A DNA stretch of 64,000 bases from JALZUR01 sp965205365 (GTDB lineage Bacteria; Bdellovibrionota; Bdellovibrionia; Bdellovibrionales; UBA1609). Positions 26,988-36,726 of the stretch are shown one piece after another. Every line of letters begins with the position of its first letter. Position 1 is the first letter of the stretch. Position numbers and translations under genes: made by a program. Where the stretch lies: contig CBDBGT010000010.1 in NCBI GenBank assembly GCA_965205365.1, forward strand, positions 186,001 through 250,000, in the 5' to 3' direction. The notes under the pieces were generated by a model that worked only from the letters and a program-made list of their open reading frames with translations, searched no databases and was not told where the DNA came from.

Positions 26988-27845
26988 GTGACCTTAAAAA
27001 CTCTAAACCCTAAGGCTATTTATGTTTTGTCCGATGGAACAGGAGAAACTGCAACCTTAATACTAAAAGCTGCCCTAATTCAGTTTAAAGAGCCTAACCT
27101 AAAATTCTTTAGATATAAAAATGTAAGGAACAAAGGTCAACTTCTTTCCATACTAGATCACCTTCCAGAACAAAACGGAATTATTATTCACACTCTAGTC
27201 TCTCCTACACTTAGAGCTTTTCTTTTAAAAGAAGCTCAACAAAGAAATATTTTGTCAGTTGATATCTTAGGACCTTTGCTAGAAAAGCTAAGTTCTTTTT
27301 TTAAAACCGATACCAATCAAAACAACTCTACTCCAGGAGAGCTTAGAGCTGTTGATGAAGAGTATTTTAAAAAAATTGCAGCTATTGAGTTCACTGTTCG
27401 TTATGATGATGGAAAACTCTTAGAGGGCATTGAAAAAGCAAATATTGTATTGGTAGGGATTAGTCGAACAAGTAAAACTCCACTCTCTATTTTTTTAAGT
27501 TATAAGGGCTTAAAAGTAGCAAATGTTCCCTTAGTTTTAGGGCAACCTGTACCCGAAGAGCTTTTTAAAATTGATCAGAAAAAAATTGTAGGTCTTAAAA
27601 TTGAAATTGAGGCCTTACAAAGAATTAGAATGAAAAGACTTGAAAAATTCGGCCAAGACCCTCATGGAAACTACGCAAGTCTTTCCCATATAAGTAAAGA
27701 AATTCAGTATGCAGAAGATTTATTTGCAAAAAATAAGCGTTGGCCAGTGGTCAATGTTACCGATAGAGCTCTTGAAGAAACTGCAGCAGAAATTGCACAG
27801 ATAATTTCTTCAAGATTAAACTTAAAAAAAGGAATCTTCTTTTAA
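26988..27845 (+). CDS. Pyruvate,phosphate/water dikinase regulatory protein (PpsR/PDRP family, DUF299)
   Basis: A 285-residue bifunctional kinase/pyrophosphorylase of the DUF299 family, which switches PEP synthase or pyruvate phosphate dikinase on and off by ADP-dependent phosphorylation. Family marks: IYVLSDGTGETATLILKAAL at the N-terminus, the P-loop GISRTSKTPLSIFLSYKGLKVANVPLV around residue 155, and a C-terminal NVTDRALEETAAEI. The start is GTG directly after the upstream stop. Which dikinase is regulated cannot be told here. It converges on a LysR gene with a 4-nt overlap. Confidence 0.93.
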   Translation: MTLKTLNPKAIYVLSDGTGETATLILKAALIQFKEPNLKFFRYKNVRNKGQLLSILDHLPEQNGIIIHTLVSPTLRAFLLKEAQQRNILSVDILGPLLEKLSSFFKTDTNQNNSTPGELRAVDEEYFKKIAAIEFTVRYDDGKLLEGIEKANIVLVGISRTSKTPLSIFLSYKGLKVANVPLVLGQPVPEELFKIDQKKIVGLKIEIEALQRIRMKRLEKFGQDPHGNYASLSHISKEIQYAEDLFAKNKRWPVVNVTDRALEETAAEIAQIISSRLNLKKGIFF

Positions 27846-28747
27846 CTAAGAGCTTGTTGCCTTAAAGCTCTAAATAAAACCTCAACAACTTCATTTAACG
27901 CTATATCTTTTCTGTAATAAAAATTAATTGGTGTCGTAAACTTAATGTCTTCAACCATAATTCTTGATAAACGATTTGCCCTAACCTGTTTATGAATAGC
28001 ATGTGAAGGTAAAAAACCCCAACCAAGGCCTGATTCAATAACCCTTTTTAATGTTCCTACATTATCACTTTGAAAAACAGGGTGAATTTTTACACCCATT
28101 TCATTTAGATGTGCATTTAATTGATACTGGAATCCTAAATATTTGTCTGTGTAAAGCACAACAGGCCTATGTGCAAATCCAGAAAGCTTAATAGTTTGGG
28201 GAAGGCTCATATCTTTACCTGAACCGACAAGCCACATTTCATCTGACAATATAAACTTTGACCCATAATTTTGAAAAAATGCTCTTTGCCCTTCATCTAA
28301 AGGTTCCGGTAAAATAACTAAGTCAATTTCATTATCTTTGAGCTCCTGTATCAATTGAGGTGTAGATCCATAATTAAGTTTAAAATTTAGTTTAGAGTTG
28401 TGTTTTAAAAATAGCCCTATAATTGGACTTAATAAATAAAGCCCTAGGGAGTTTAAAGTTCCTAACCTAATGTTTCCTATAAGTTCTGTGGACATAGCTT
28501 GTAGTGCCACCTCAGCCTGCTGGGTTAACTGAAGAATTCTTTTCGAGTAGTCATAAAGAAGTTGCCCTTGTAGCGTTGGCTTTACCTTTCTAACTCCTCT
28601 GACTAAAAGCTCACATTTTACCTCTTCCTCTAAGTTTCTAATTTGCTGACTTACTGCCGGTTGGGTTAAGAAAAGTTTTTCTGCTGCTGCAGTCATACTT
28701 CCCTCGCTTACTACTCTAACAAAAGTTGAAAGTTGTTGAAAATTCAA
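27842..28747 (-). CDS. LysR-family transcriptional regulator
   Basis: A 301-residue regulator. N-terminal winged helix-turn-helix (MNFQQLSTFVRVVSEGSMTA AAEKLFLTQPAVSQQIRNLE), then an effector domain from about residue 90 (IRLGTLNSLGLYLLSPIIGLFL ... IDLVILPEP ... GLGWGFLPSHAI). Full family length. The target is unknown; the divergent neighbour is the lipoprotein subtilase gene across a 236-nt gap, a possible target by position. Confidence 0.92.
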   Translation of the reverse strand: MNFQQLSTFVRVVSEGSMTAAAEKLFLTQPAVSQQIRNLEEEVKCELLVRGVRKVKPTLQGQLLYDYSKRILQLTQQAEVALQAMSTELIGNIRLGTLNSLGLYLLSPIIGLFLKHNSKLNFKLNYGSTPQLIQELKDNEIDLVILPEPLDEGQRAFFQNYGSKFILSDEMWLVGSGKDMSLPQTIKLSGFAHRPVVLYTDKYLGFQYQLNAHLNEMGVKIHPVFQSDNVGTLKRVIESGLGWGFLPSHAIHKQVRANRLSRIMVEDIKFTTPINFYYRKDIALNEVVEVLFRALRQQALS

Positions 28748-28983
28748 AATTTACCTACCCTGTTAAGTTTTTGTATAGGTTTTACCCATAATTTAAATGT
28801 ATAATGCACTATATAAGTCAAATAATTATTTAACTGTTCACAAACAAATTCAACATAAATACTTATTTTTACTCAATTTTATAAATCATAAATATTACTT
28901 ATAGCTATATAAAAATTATACTAATAGCTATTAATTTCATGGTCTAGTAAAAATTACAAATTTTAAGGGGGAGGGAGTTAATT

Positions 28984-30684
28984 ATGAAAAAGCTTTTTTT
29001 TATGATACCTGGACTAGGATTACTACTTTTAAGTGGTTGTGGAAAAAGTTACCAACACCAAATAGAAACAAAAGCCCCAAAAACACAACTTCAGATAAGC
29101 AGCTCTCTAATAGCCTCCAAAGTTTCTGAAAAAAACGTCTCAGACCTTATGGCTAAACACCCCCAAGCTAGAGTAAGAATTTTAAGTAAAAACACCTTTG
29201 AATTTAGAAACCTTGAAAAAAAACAAATTCTTAAAATCGCTCCTTTGGCAATTGTTGAACCCAACGAATTTATACCCATTCAATCTAAATCTATAAATAA
29301 AAAAAAGCTTTTAGCTAGTGCCTTTAATGAAAACACATACACAAACTTTTCCCTTCAACCTTGCCCTAAAAACCCTTTTTTAAAAGTTCCAGAAATTAAC
29401 ATTTCTAACACTACGCCTGGTGATGATTTTCATATAAATCAAGCTTTAAAGCTAAGCTTTAAAGCTCCCTCATCAAAAAACCTAACTGCTTGGTACCTAT
29501 TTCCACCCATGGGCTCAAACCTAAACGATCAATTTAGTGAAAACAAAACCTTAAGCTTTACTCCAGATATGCCTGGCTCTTATGGTATAGCACTTGTCTT
29601 TAAAAAAAATGATAAATGTAATGTAAATTTTAAAGAAATTACTGTAACTTTAAACACCCCCTTCACTTCAACTTTATCAGGAAACGACCTTCTTAATTTA
29701 GATCTACTCTCAGAACAAGAGTTTAAACAAATCTCCATCACTAATGCTCACAAAGCACAGCAGCTTTTAACTGGTAAAAGCAAAGTTGTTGCTGCTGTTT
29801 TAGACTCTGGTGTGAACTACAACCACCCTGCTTTAAAAAGCAATATGTGGACGAACACAAAAGAAATTAGTGGCGATGGAATTGATAATGACTCCAATGG
29901 CTATATTGATGATGTTGTGGGTTTTGATTTTGAAAACAATGATGGAATGCCCATGGATGACTTTGGCCACGGGAGTCATGTAGCTGGTCTTCTTGCTGGA
30001 GAATATATGGGCACTGGAAATAAACCAAATATTCAAATTATGGCCCTTAAAGTCGGATCAGTAAATGGCCTTGATTCAGGCTCAATTATTCAAGCCATCA
30101 ACTATGCCATTGATAATGGAGCTAACATAATAAACATGTCTTTTGGAAGTCCAAGACCAAGTCTAATCATTGAAAATACTCTAAAAAAAGCTTCTGATGC
30201 TGGTATTTTAATTGTTGCAGCAGCAGGAAATGGCAGTAACCAAACGGGCCTAGGTGTCGATAATGATGTCACTCCATTTTTTCCAGCGTCTTACAAACTA
30301 GACAATATTTTATCCGTAGGTGCTTCTAAAGCTGATGGTTCTTTAACTCCATACTCAAACTATGGTCAAACTCATGTTGATATTGTTGCTATTGGTGGAC
30401 ACTCTAATATATTTGAAAGAACTAAAAACCTTCTTAAATCAGCATATTTACCAAACCCAAAGGGCTTACTACTCACAGCTAAGAGAGGCACTTCAATGGC
30501 CTCACCTGTTGCAGCTGGTATTGCAGCTTTAATCTTAAGTGAAGACCCAAGCCTTAACCCATCAGATGTAATACAAATTATGAAAAGTACAGGAAAAAAA
30601 TCTCCCTCCTTAAGTAGAGTAATCGCCTCTGAAGCAGCAGTAGATGCTAAAGCCGCTATCTTATCTCTACAAAACCTACTTTAA
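28984..30684 (+). CDS. Lipoprotein subtilisin-like serine protease
   Basis: A 566-residue S8 peptidase. Signal peptide with lipobox LLSGC (Cys19) anchors it to a membrane. Residues about 30-100 look like a propeptide; about 130-225 form a beta-rich Ig/PKD-like domain. The catalytic domain has Asp274 (AVLDSGVNYNHP), a calcium-type loop DGIDNDSNGYIDD (298-310), His329 (FGHGSHVAG), Asn416 (AAAGNGS) and Ser504 (RGTSMASP). All catalytic residues are present. GGGGGAGGGAG precedes the ATG. It is probably surface exposed or periplasmic. Distinct from the secreted PA-type subtilase at 3281. Confidence 0.95.
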   Translation: MKKLFFMIPGLGLLLLSGCGKSYQHQIETKAPKTQLQISSSLIASKVSEKNVSDLMAKHPQARVRILSKNTFEFRNLEKKQILKIAPLAIVEPNEFIPIQSKSINKKKLLASAFNENTYTNFSLQPCPKNPFLKVPEINISNTTPGDDFHINQALKLSFKAPSSKNLTAWYLFPPMGSNLNDQFSENKTLSFTPDMPGSYGIALVFKKNDKCNVNFKEITVTLNTPFTSTLSGNDLLNLDLLSEQEFKQISITNAHKAQQLLTGKSKVVAAVLDSGVNYNHPALKSNMWTNTKEISGDGIDNDSNGYIDDVVGFDFENNDGMPMDDFGHGSHVAGLLAGEYMGTGNKPNIQIMALKVGSVNGLDSGSIIQAINYAIDNGANIINMSFGSPRPSLIIENTLKKASDAGILIVAAAGNGSNQTGLGVDNDVTPFFPASYKLDNILSVGASKADGSLTPYSNYGQTHVDIVAIGGHSNIFERTKNLLKSAYLPNPKGLLLTAKRGTSMASPVAAGIAALILSEDPSLNPSDVIQIMKSTGKKSPSLSRVIASEAAVDAKAAILSLQNLL

Positions 30685-30761
30685 CTTTTCTACTAGACCT
30701 TTATTGTAACTTAACGTTAATATGTAAAATACAATTTAATATTTTTAAGAAAGGATTAAAT

Positions 30762-31496
30762 ATGCGATCTTTGCTTTTTTTTGCAATCTTGTTTTTCACT
30801 TTTAACATACAAGCTAAGCTCTTTTCAAACACCTATATAAGTTTTAAACTCCCAGCAAACTGGACCTGTATACAAGAAGGTTTTGAATATGTTTGCGCTA
30901 ATAGATTTAATAAGCAAAAAAAAGAAGCTCTTATTATTTTAACAGCTAAACAAAAAGGCCCTCAAGACTCTTTAAAAACCTATGAAAGTTTCCTTAAAAA
31001 CCCTCGCCGTATGAAAAATTACAAATTTACTCCCTATACATCAAAAATAAAAGTTGTTAAAAAAAGAAAAATATCTGGTTTAGATTGGATTGATGGGATT
31101 CACTTAGGAAGCGAAGTAAAAACTTACTACACTCGCTACACAGCAACAATATACAACAGTCTTGGAATTTTAGTCACTTTTTCAGCACATAAAGACCACT
31201 ACAGCAAATACAGCAATGATTTTATAAAAGCCATTCAAAGCCTAAAAGTAATCGCCTCACCTGAATTAAGTTCATTAACATCAAATGCAGTTAAAGGAGC
31301 TAAAAGAGATCTATTCGACACAGGGATTTCAGATCTTTTACCTGAAGGAATATCAGGGGACCTTGATGCCAGTGATTTAAATAATGATAACAACAGTGGT
31401 GGGATTTTTAGTTTACTAGGGTCAAAAGGCATTATTGGAATTTTACTTCTACTTCTTACTGGTTTAGGCGTATTTATTTATACTAGATCTAAATAA
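30762..31496 (+). CDS. Exported protein with C-terminal membrane anchor
   Basis: A 244-residue protein with signal peptide (LLFFAILFFTFNIQA), a mixed domain of about 150 residues starting YISFKLPANWTCIQEGFEYVCANR (wording reminiscent of PsbP/YjbI-type 'bacterial surface' domains that begin with FxLPxxW), an acidic linker (SGDLDASDLNNDNNSGG) and a final hydrophobic helix GIIGILLLLLTGLGVFIYTRSK. It probably faces the periplasm with a C-terminal tail anchor, an arrangement like sorting-type anchors. No firm function. AAGGA lies 7 nt before the ATG. Confidence 0.65.
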   Translation: MRSLLFFAILFFTFNIQAKLFSNTYISFKLPANWTCIQEGFEYVCANRFNKQKKEALIILTAKQKGPQDSLKTYESFLKNPRRMKNYKFTPYTSKIKVVKKRKISGLDWIDGIHLGSEVKTYYTRYTATIYNSLGILVTFSAHKDHYSKYSNDFIKAIQSLKVIASPELSSLTSNAVKGAKRDLFDTGISDLLPEGISGDLDASDLNNDNNSGGIFSLLGSKGIIGILLLLLTGLGVFIYTRSK

Positions 31497-31508
31497 AAAT
31501 TACTATTT

Positions 31509-31536
31509 ACACTAGGGCAACATAAATCCCTAGTGT
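31509..31536. terminator. Bidirectional terminator hairpin
   Basis: ACACTAGGG (31509-31517) pairs with CCCTAGTGT (31528-31536) across a 10-nt loop, between the convergent membrane-anchored-protein gene and tag. T-rich sequence follows on both strands but no long T run. Confidence 0.65.
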
Positions 31537-31555
31537 TATATCTAAAACCAAAAAC

Positions 31556-32116
31556 TCAATGGCAAAAACAATCCTTTGAATGGTCATCTACAATGCCTAC
31601 CCCTTGTAAATATGCATAAACAATAGTAGAACCTATGAACTTAAAACCTCTTTTCTTAAGATCCTTAGAGATCCTATGACTTAAGGCTGTTGTAGCCTTA
31701 TAGTCTTTAATGGATTTAGGACTATTTTTAATAATTTCTCCCTTAGTAAAAGACCATATATACTTATTAAAAGAGCCAAAGTTTTTTTGAACCTTTAAAA
31801 AAGCTTGTGCATTTGTTCTTATAGAGTAAATTTTAAGCCTATTTCTAACTATTTCTGGATTTATTAAAATTTTTTCAAGCTTTGCATCTGTAAACTTAGA
31901 AACCTTTAAAGGATCAAAGCCAGCAAAATTTTTTCTATACCCTTCTCTTTTATTTAAGACTACCTCCCAACTAAGACCGGCTTGAGCACCCTCTAAAGTA
32001 AGGTGTTCAAAGTGCAGTCTGTCAACCCTTACAGGCTTTCCCCACTCTTTATCATGGTATTGTACATACATAGGATTTTTTAAATTTACCCAAGGGCACC
32101 GCCTCTTATTACTCAC
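31556..32116 (-). CDS. tag: DNA-3-methyladenine glycosylase I
   Basis: A 186-residue base-excision repair enzyme that removes 3-methyladenine. Zinc site and family wording intact: RCPWVNLKNPMYVQYHDKEWG at the N-terminus (Cys, His), LTLEGAQAGLSWEVVLNKREGYR in the catalytic region, SFTKGEI, and C-terminal VGIVDDHSKDCFCH (His, Cys). The start is GTG, overlapping the cdd stop by 4 nt (GTGA), so the two are co-translated. Confidence 0.96.
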   Translation of the reverse strand: MSNKRRCPWVNLKNPMYVQYHDKEWGKPVRVDRLHFEHLTLEGAQAGLSWEVVLNKREGYRKNFAGFDPLKVSKFTDAKLEKILINPEIVRNRLKIYSIRTNAQAFLKVQKNFGSFNKYIWSFTKGEIIKNSPKSIKDYKATTALSHRISKDLKKRGFKFIGSTIVYAYLQGVGIVDDHSKDCFCH

Positions 32117-32517
32117 AACCTAAACCCATGGGGAAAAAGCATAGAAAGCTTATAAAGTTTTTCTTCCTTAAAATCTCTTGAAAAAGACACCACTTCTATG
32201 TCTCCCCCAACTTCAACAAATTCAAAAATACTCTGCCTACAAATACCACATGGCCAAATAGGCTCATGGGTATCTGAAAGAATATAAACTTTTAAAATAG
32301 ACGCTCTAGGCCCCTCCTCACTGATCATTTTAACAATACATGTCCGTTCAGCACAAATTGTAGCTCCCATTGTAGAGTTTTCAACATTACAGCCATAATA
32401 AAAATGCCCAGCTTTTGACTCTACACATGCTGCTACTTTAAAATTAGAAAAAGGTGAGTATGAATTGCTTAAAATCTTGGCTAAGGTCTTTTTTTCAAAT
32501 TTCGTTTCTTCTACCAT
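32113..32517 (-). CDS. cdd: Cytidine deaminase
   Basis: A 134-residue homotetrameric-type cytidine deaminase for pyrimidine salvage. SPFSNFKVAACVE near the N-terminus, zinc site CAERT (Cys-Ala-Glu with proton-shuttling Glu) and PCGICRQ (PCxxC), all intact. ATG 32517 is chosen because GGAGG lies 8 nt upstream; the open frame extends to a TTG at 32532 that overlaps that ribosome-binding site. Translationally coupled to tag; divergent from cysS. Confidence 0.94.
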   Translation of the reverse strand: MVEETKFEKKTLAKILSNSYSPFSNFKVAACVESKAGHFYYGCNVENSTMGATICAERTCIVKMISEEGPRASILKVYILSDTHEPIWPCGICRQSIFEFVEVGGDIEVVSFSRDFKEEKLYKLSMLFPHGFRL

Positions 32518-32572
32518 TTTTTTAGCCTCCAATATAAGATTATATTCATATACTTTAAGTAAGGATACTACT

Positions 32573-34057
32573 GTGAACTTAAAAATCTACAATACTTTGA
32601 GTAGAAAACTTGAGCCTTTTAAGGCCATCAGTCCACCACAAGTTAAAATGTACTGCTGTGGCCCCACTGTTTATGATTTTTTACATGTAGGAAACTTTAG
32701 AGGAGTGGTTTTTTATAACCTTTTAAGAAATCACCTTGAAAATGAAGGTTTTAAGGTAACTTATGTCTATAATTTCACTGATATTGATGACAAAATCATA
32801 AACCGAGCAAACAAGGAAGGCCTAAGTCCTTCTGATATTTCAAATAAATATATTCAAGAATTTAAAAAAGATTTTAAGACTCTAAAACTACGACCACACT
32901 CAATAAACCCACGAGTGACAGAATCTTTAGATTCAATAATTAAAGTAATTACAAGCCTTATTAAAAATAACACTGCATATGTTGTAGAAGGTGAAGTCTT
33001 TTTTTCAATAGATAAATTTAAAGATTATGGAAAACTAAGCCACCGAAAGCCTGATGAGCTTTTAGAAGGAACAAGAAAAGAGGTTGATACTAAAAAAAGA
33101 AACCCTCTAGATTTCAGCCTTTGGAAACCTGCTAAAGATACTGAACAAGCTTTTGATTCTCCATGGGGAAAAGGCCGGCCAGGTTGGCATATTGAATGTA
33201 CTGCAATGATTAAAAAATATTTAGGCAATAATATAGATATTCATGGCGGAGGCTTAGATCTTTTATTTCCACATCATGAAAATGAAATAGCTCAATCTGA
33301 AAGCTGTTCTCATAATGGAAAATATGTAAAATACTGGGTACACAACAATATGTTCACATTCTCAGGCTCTAAAATGTCAAAATCCCTTGGAAATATTAAA
33401 ACCATGCGTTTATTTTTAGAAGAATATCATCCTGAAATTTTTAAATTTATTGTTTTAAGCTCACATTATCGATCAGAAACTGAATTCACAGATCAAGCCA
33501 TACAAAAAGCCATACAAAGCCTTGCCAGAGTTTATTCAGCTCTAGGAGTTGCTGAAAATAACGCCTCAAATAAAACTGTTAAGGCTTCACTTCAAAACTC
33601 TGCATTAACATTTGACACCTATATTAAAGAAAAAATACCTGAAGTTAGAAAGCACTTGAATAATGACTTTGCAACACCCAAAATTTTTTCTATCTTTTTT
33701 GAAGTCATAAGAAAATTTAACCAATTGTCATCTAAAAGACTCACTCCAGAAACCAAACAAATCTCTCTTACTTTACTAGAATTTTTTAAAAAGCATGAAA
33801 AAACTTTTGCAATGTTTGAGGAAAAACCTTTTAATGTTTTTTTAAAAACTTTAGATAAAATTTTACTTAAAAGATTAAACATTGATGAAACTAGAATCAA
33901 TAGGCTAATCAATGAGCGAGCTGAGGCTAAGGCAAATAAAGACTATGCTAAGGCTGATTCTCTTAGGAATGAACTTTTAAAAAACATGATAGCAATCAAA
34001 GACAGTCCTGAGGGTACAAGCTGGGAAGTTAACAAAACAGATTTTTTTAACCAATAG
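32573..34057 (+). CDS. cysS: Cysteinyl-tRNA synthetase
   Basis: A 494-residue class I synthetase. Start GTG 32573 with AAGGA 7 nt upstream (MNLKIYNTLSRKLEPF), not the longer open frame from 32465, which would run across the cdd start. Zinc-binding MYCCGPTVYD (Cys28/29), HIGH variant HVGN (38-41), second zinc part WHIECTAM and HGGG-DLLFPHHENE, and SKMSKSLGN (KMSKS). The C-terminal helical anticodon-binding region ends at RLINERAEAKANKDYAKADSLRNEL, typical for the family. Confidence 0.97.
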   Translation: MNLKIYNTLSRKLEPFKAISPPQVKMYCCGPTVYDFLHVGNFRGVVFYNLLRNHLENEGFKVTYVYNFTDIDDKIINRANKEGLSPSDISNKYIQEFKKDFKTLKLRPHSINPRVTESLDSIIKVITSLIKNNTAYVVEGEVFFSIDKFKDYGKLSHRKPDELLEGTRKEVDTKKRNPLDFSLWKPAKDTEQAFDSPWGKGRPGWHIECTAMIKKYLGNNIDIHGGGLDLLFPHHENEIAQSESCSHNGKYVKYWVHNNMFTFSGSKMSKSLGNIKTMRLFLEEYHPEIFKFIVLSSHYRSETEFTDQAIQKAIQSLARVYSALGVAENNASNKTVKASLQNSALTFDTYIKEKIPEVRKHLNNDFATPKIFSIFFEVIRKFNQLSSKRLTPETKQISLTLLEFFKKHEKTFAMFEEKPFNVFLKTLDKILLKRLNIDETRINRLINERAEAKANKDYAKADSLRNELLKNMIAIKDSPEGTSWEVNKTDFFNQ

Positions 34058-34067
34058 GAAGTACAAT

Positions 34068-34685
34068 ATGAAAAGCATCATAGCACTTATAATCTTATTA
34101 TTTTCAACCACCACATATTCAAAGACTTGTATTTATAACATAAAAAAAAACAGCCAAAAAGTTACTTGGACAAGCTTTAAATACACTGAAAAAACCGCTG
34201 TTTCTGGAACTTTTAAAAAAATATTTTTCACACAGTCTAAAACAGCCAATTCCATGTCTAAACTTTTAGAGTCTATTGAGTTTAAAATTGATACTAAGTC
34301 TATTGACTCTAAAAATCTAGCAAGAGATACAACTTTAAAGCGCTCTATCTTTAAGTTTTTAAAAATTCCTAACACTATTTCAGGAAAAGTAGTTTCAGCA
34401 ACTCAGCTAGATATGACTGTTGAAATGGAAATAAATGAAAAAACGCCCATGCAAATGAGTTTAGATGTTAAAGATGGAAGACTTATCTCCATAGGAACAT
34501 TAAACCTTTTAGAACACGGATTAAAAAAAGCTTATAACTCTGTCCATGTGGCATGTAAAGGTTTACACACTGGAAAAGATGGCGTTTCTAAAATATGGCC
34601 TACTGTAGAAATTAAAATTGAAGCAAATTATGATGTAAAATGCTCAAAAGGCGTAATGGATTCCATTAAATCTTGGTTTTCATAA
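34068..34685 (+). CDS. YceI-family periplasmic protein
   Basis: A 205-residue protein with signal peptide (IIALIILLFSTTTYS). The lipocalin-like YceI fold is suggested by KVTWTSFKYTEKTAVSGTFKKI, SIEFKIDTKSIDS...LARDTTLKRSIFKFLKIPNTISGKV and a final VEIKIEANY. YceI proteins bind long isoprenoid-type lipids in the periplasm; the ligand here is unknown. It starts 10 nt after cysS. Its 3' end overlaps the convergent thiL coding region by 58 nt. Confidence 0.8.
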   Translation: MKSIIALIILLFSTTTYSKTCIYNIKKNSQKVTWTSFKYTEKTAVSGTFKKIFFTQSKTANSMSKLLESIEFKIDTKSIDSKNLARDTTLKRSIFKFLKIPNTISGKVVSATQLDMTVEMEINEKTPMQMSLDVKDGRLISIGTLNLLEHGLKKAYNSVHVACKGLHTGKDGVSKIWPTVEIKIEANYDVKCSKGVMDSIKSWFS

Positions 34686-35599
34686 GAAATTTTTTTCTTT
34701 AAAGACTTCGCCTCCACACGACCAAGTAAATAAGGCTTGGTTTTAAACCTCATTCTATACCTTTTTAAAAAATCCTGAAGACAATCTGGCTTTACAGTCC
34801 ACAAAAGCCCGTACTCTTCACCTCCCTGTATTGCTATTACTTCAGGATTTAAATTCATTTCTTCACAAGCCTCCTTAAAAGCCCTCTCTAAAAAAAGACT
34901 CTCAAGCTTTAAAGAACAACCACTAAGCCCACACATATTGCTCAGTTCTTTATACAACCCATCTGAAATATCTGTAAGACTTGTGACCTCTTTTAACATT
35001 GCCAACCACATCCCTAAGTCTTGATTAAGCTCTGGAAATAAAAAATGCTTAATAAATTCAGATTTTAAAATATTTCTTTCAAATTGTTTAAACCCTAATA
35101 ACCCATGACCTAGACGAGCATTAGTCATTAATACATCCCCTTTAGCAGCACCGTTATTTGTTTTAATAAATTCTTTTCGTTGGTAGCCAGACGCCTGTAT
35201 AATCACAGAAAATAAACCACCTCTTACAACATCTCCACCTAAAAGCTTTACTTTATACTCCGTAGATGCTTTTTTAAGACCTTCTAAAAATCCATAAAAA
35301 TCAATTTTACAAAAAGTTTTAGGGATTATTAAATTCAACGAGTAAAAACTAGGGTTAGCTCCCATAGCATAAACATCACTAATTGAAGCCACCAAAGACT
35401 TCCACCCTACTGATAAATACCCCATATCTTTGGTAAAATGAGTACCTTCAACAAATGAGTCCGTTGACTGCACTATATGCTCACCAGGGTAACATGGTGG
35501 AACAACATAAGCATCATCACCAAAACCATAAAATCCATACTTTAAATTCTTACAGTTTAGCTTTTCAGCAATTAAGCCTATTATTGTTGACTCATCCAT
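34628..35599 (-). CDS. thiL: Thiamine-monophosphate kinase
   Basis: A 323-residue ATP-dependent kinase making thiamine diphosphate, PurM/AIR-synthase fold. Seen: GFGDDAYVV near residue 27, QSTDSFVEGTHF, LVASISDVYAMGANP, KLLGGDVVRGG, LTDISDGLYKEL and IQGGEEYGLLWTV. These are the usual Mg/ATP and substrate motifs, with small variations (SFVEGTHF for LVEGVHF). The last 58 nt overlap the 3' end of the convergent YceI gene, an unusually long antiparallel overlap. Confidence 0.93.
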   Translation of the reverse strand: MDESTIIGLIAEKLNCKNLKYGFYGFGDDAYVVPPCYPGEHIVQSTDSFVEGTHFTKDMGYLSVGWKSLVASISDVYAMGANPSFYSLNLIIPKTFCKIDFYGFLEGLKKASTEYKVKLLGGDVVRGGLFSVIIQASGYQRKEFIKTNNGAAKGDVLMTNARLGHGLLGFKQFERNILKSEFIKHFLFPELNQDLGMWLAMLKEVTSLTDISDGLYKELSNMCGLSGCSLKLESLFLERAFKEACEEMNLNPEVIAIQGGEEYGLLWTVKPDCLQDFLKRYRMRFKTKPYLLGRVEAKSLKKKISYENQDLMESITPFEHFTS

Positions 35600-35673
35600 A
35601 TACCTATACTCTATACCTTCTTGTATAGAAATTAACCAGAACTATCTATAAAAAAATTTATTATGGAGCTACA

Positions 35674-36726
35674 GTGAAAAAAACTATCATAGTTGCTATT
35701 GTATTTATTGCCATTATTTATCAAGGCTACATAGAGCTAAGACCCACTAAACAAATATCTGTTGCTATTAATGAAAAACGTATTTCTATTATGACTTATA
35801 ATGTTGAAAATCTTTTTGACACACTAGATGACCCTAAAAAAAACGACGAAACTTTTTTACCTAAACTCAATAAAAATAAAAAAATACAAAAAAAATGTAA
35901 ACAAAGCGGTCGTAGACATTGGGTTAAAGAGTGTTTAAATACCAACTGGACTAAATTTAAACTTAACGTAAAAATGAAGCGCTTAGCTTCTGTTATAAAA
36001 GGCTATAAAAGTTTAGGACCAGATATTCTGATTTTAGAAGAAATAGAAAATATTAATGTTCTTAATATGTTTAACAGTAAACACCTTGGTTACAAAAATG
36101 TAATCCTACTTGAAGGACCAGATAAAAGAGGAATTGATGTTGCAATCTTAACAAGACTTGACTCTGTAAAAAAACCTAAACTTCACTTACAAAGATTTAA
36201 AAACAATAGTGGGCAAAAAAGTTTAAGCATAACACCCACAAGAGGTATTTTAGAAGCTTTTTTAAAGCTTCCAAATAATGAAGTTTTAAGGGTGTTTGGT
36301 GTTCATTTTCCTTCTCAAAACTCGCCGACAGAAAAAAGAAAACAAGCCATTCAACTACTAAATAAATTAAAAAGTAAGGGAAACTACCTCTCCATTGCTG
36401 GAGGCGATTTTAACATTATTCAAAGCGAATCTTTTTTATATACAAAAGATTTATCAAAAACTTGGAATGTTTCACACCTAATTGGCTGTAAAAATTGTAA
36501 AGGTTCTCATTACTATCATAGAAAAAGAACATGGTCGTTTTTAGATGCTCTTTTATTTTCTAAAAATTTTAGTAAAACTTGGAAAGTTGATATAAAATCT
36601 ATAAATATTTTTAATAAAATAGATGTTCAAAATAATAAATACGGCTCCCCTAAAAAATTCAATATGGGTAAAAATCAAACCGGTGTGTCTGACCATTGGC
36701 CTGTGGTTGGAGAAATCTACTTGTGA
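35674..36726 (+). CDS. Exported endonuclease/exonuclease/phosphatase-family protein
   Basis: A 350-residue EEP-fold hydrolase. N-terminal hydrophobic segment (IIVAIVFIAIIYQGYI) serves as signal anchor. Motifs in order: ISIMTYNVENLFDT (metal Asn), DILILEEIEN (metal Glu), RGIDVAIL, FGVHFPSQNSPTEKR (catalytic His), AGGDFNI (Asp, Asn) and GVSDHWPVVGE (Asp-His). All metal and catalytic residues are present. It may act as an extracellular nuclease or phosphodiesterase. GTG start with GGAG 5 nt upstream. Confidence 0.9.
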   Translation: MKKTIIVAIVFIAIIYQGYIELRPTKQISVAINEKRISIMTYNVENLFDTLDDPKKNDETFLPKLNKNKKIQKKCKQSGRRHWVKECLNTNWTKFKLNVKMKRLASVIKGYKSLGPDILILEEIENINVLNMFNSKHLGYKNVILLEGPDKRGIDVAILTRLDSVKKPKLHLQRFKNNSGQKSLSITPTRGILEAFLKLPNNEVLRVFGVHFPSQNSPTEKRKQAIQLLNKLKSKGNYLSIAGGDFNIIQSESFLYTKDLSKTWNVSHLIGCKNCKGSHYYHRKRTWSFLDALLFSKNFSKTWKVDIKSINIFNKIDVQNNKYGSPKKFNMGKNQTGVSDHWPVVGEIYL

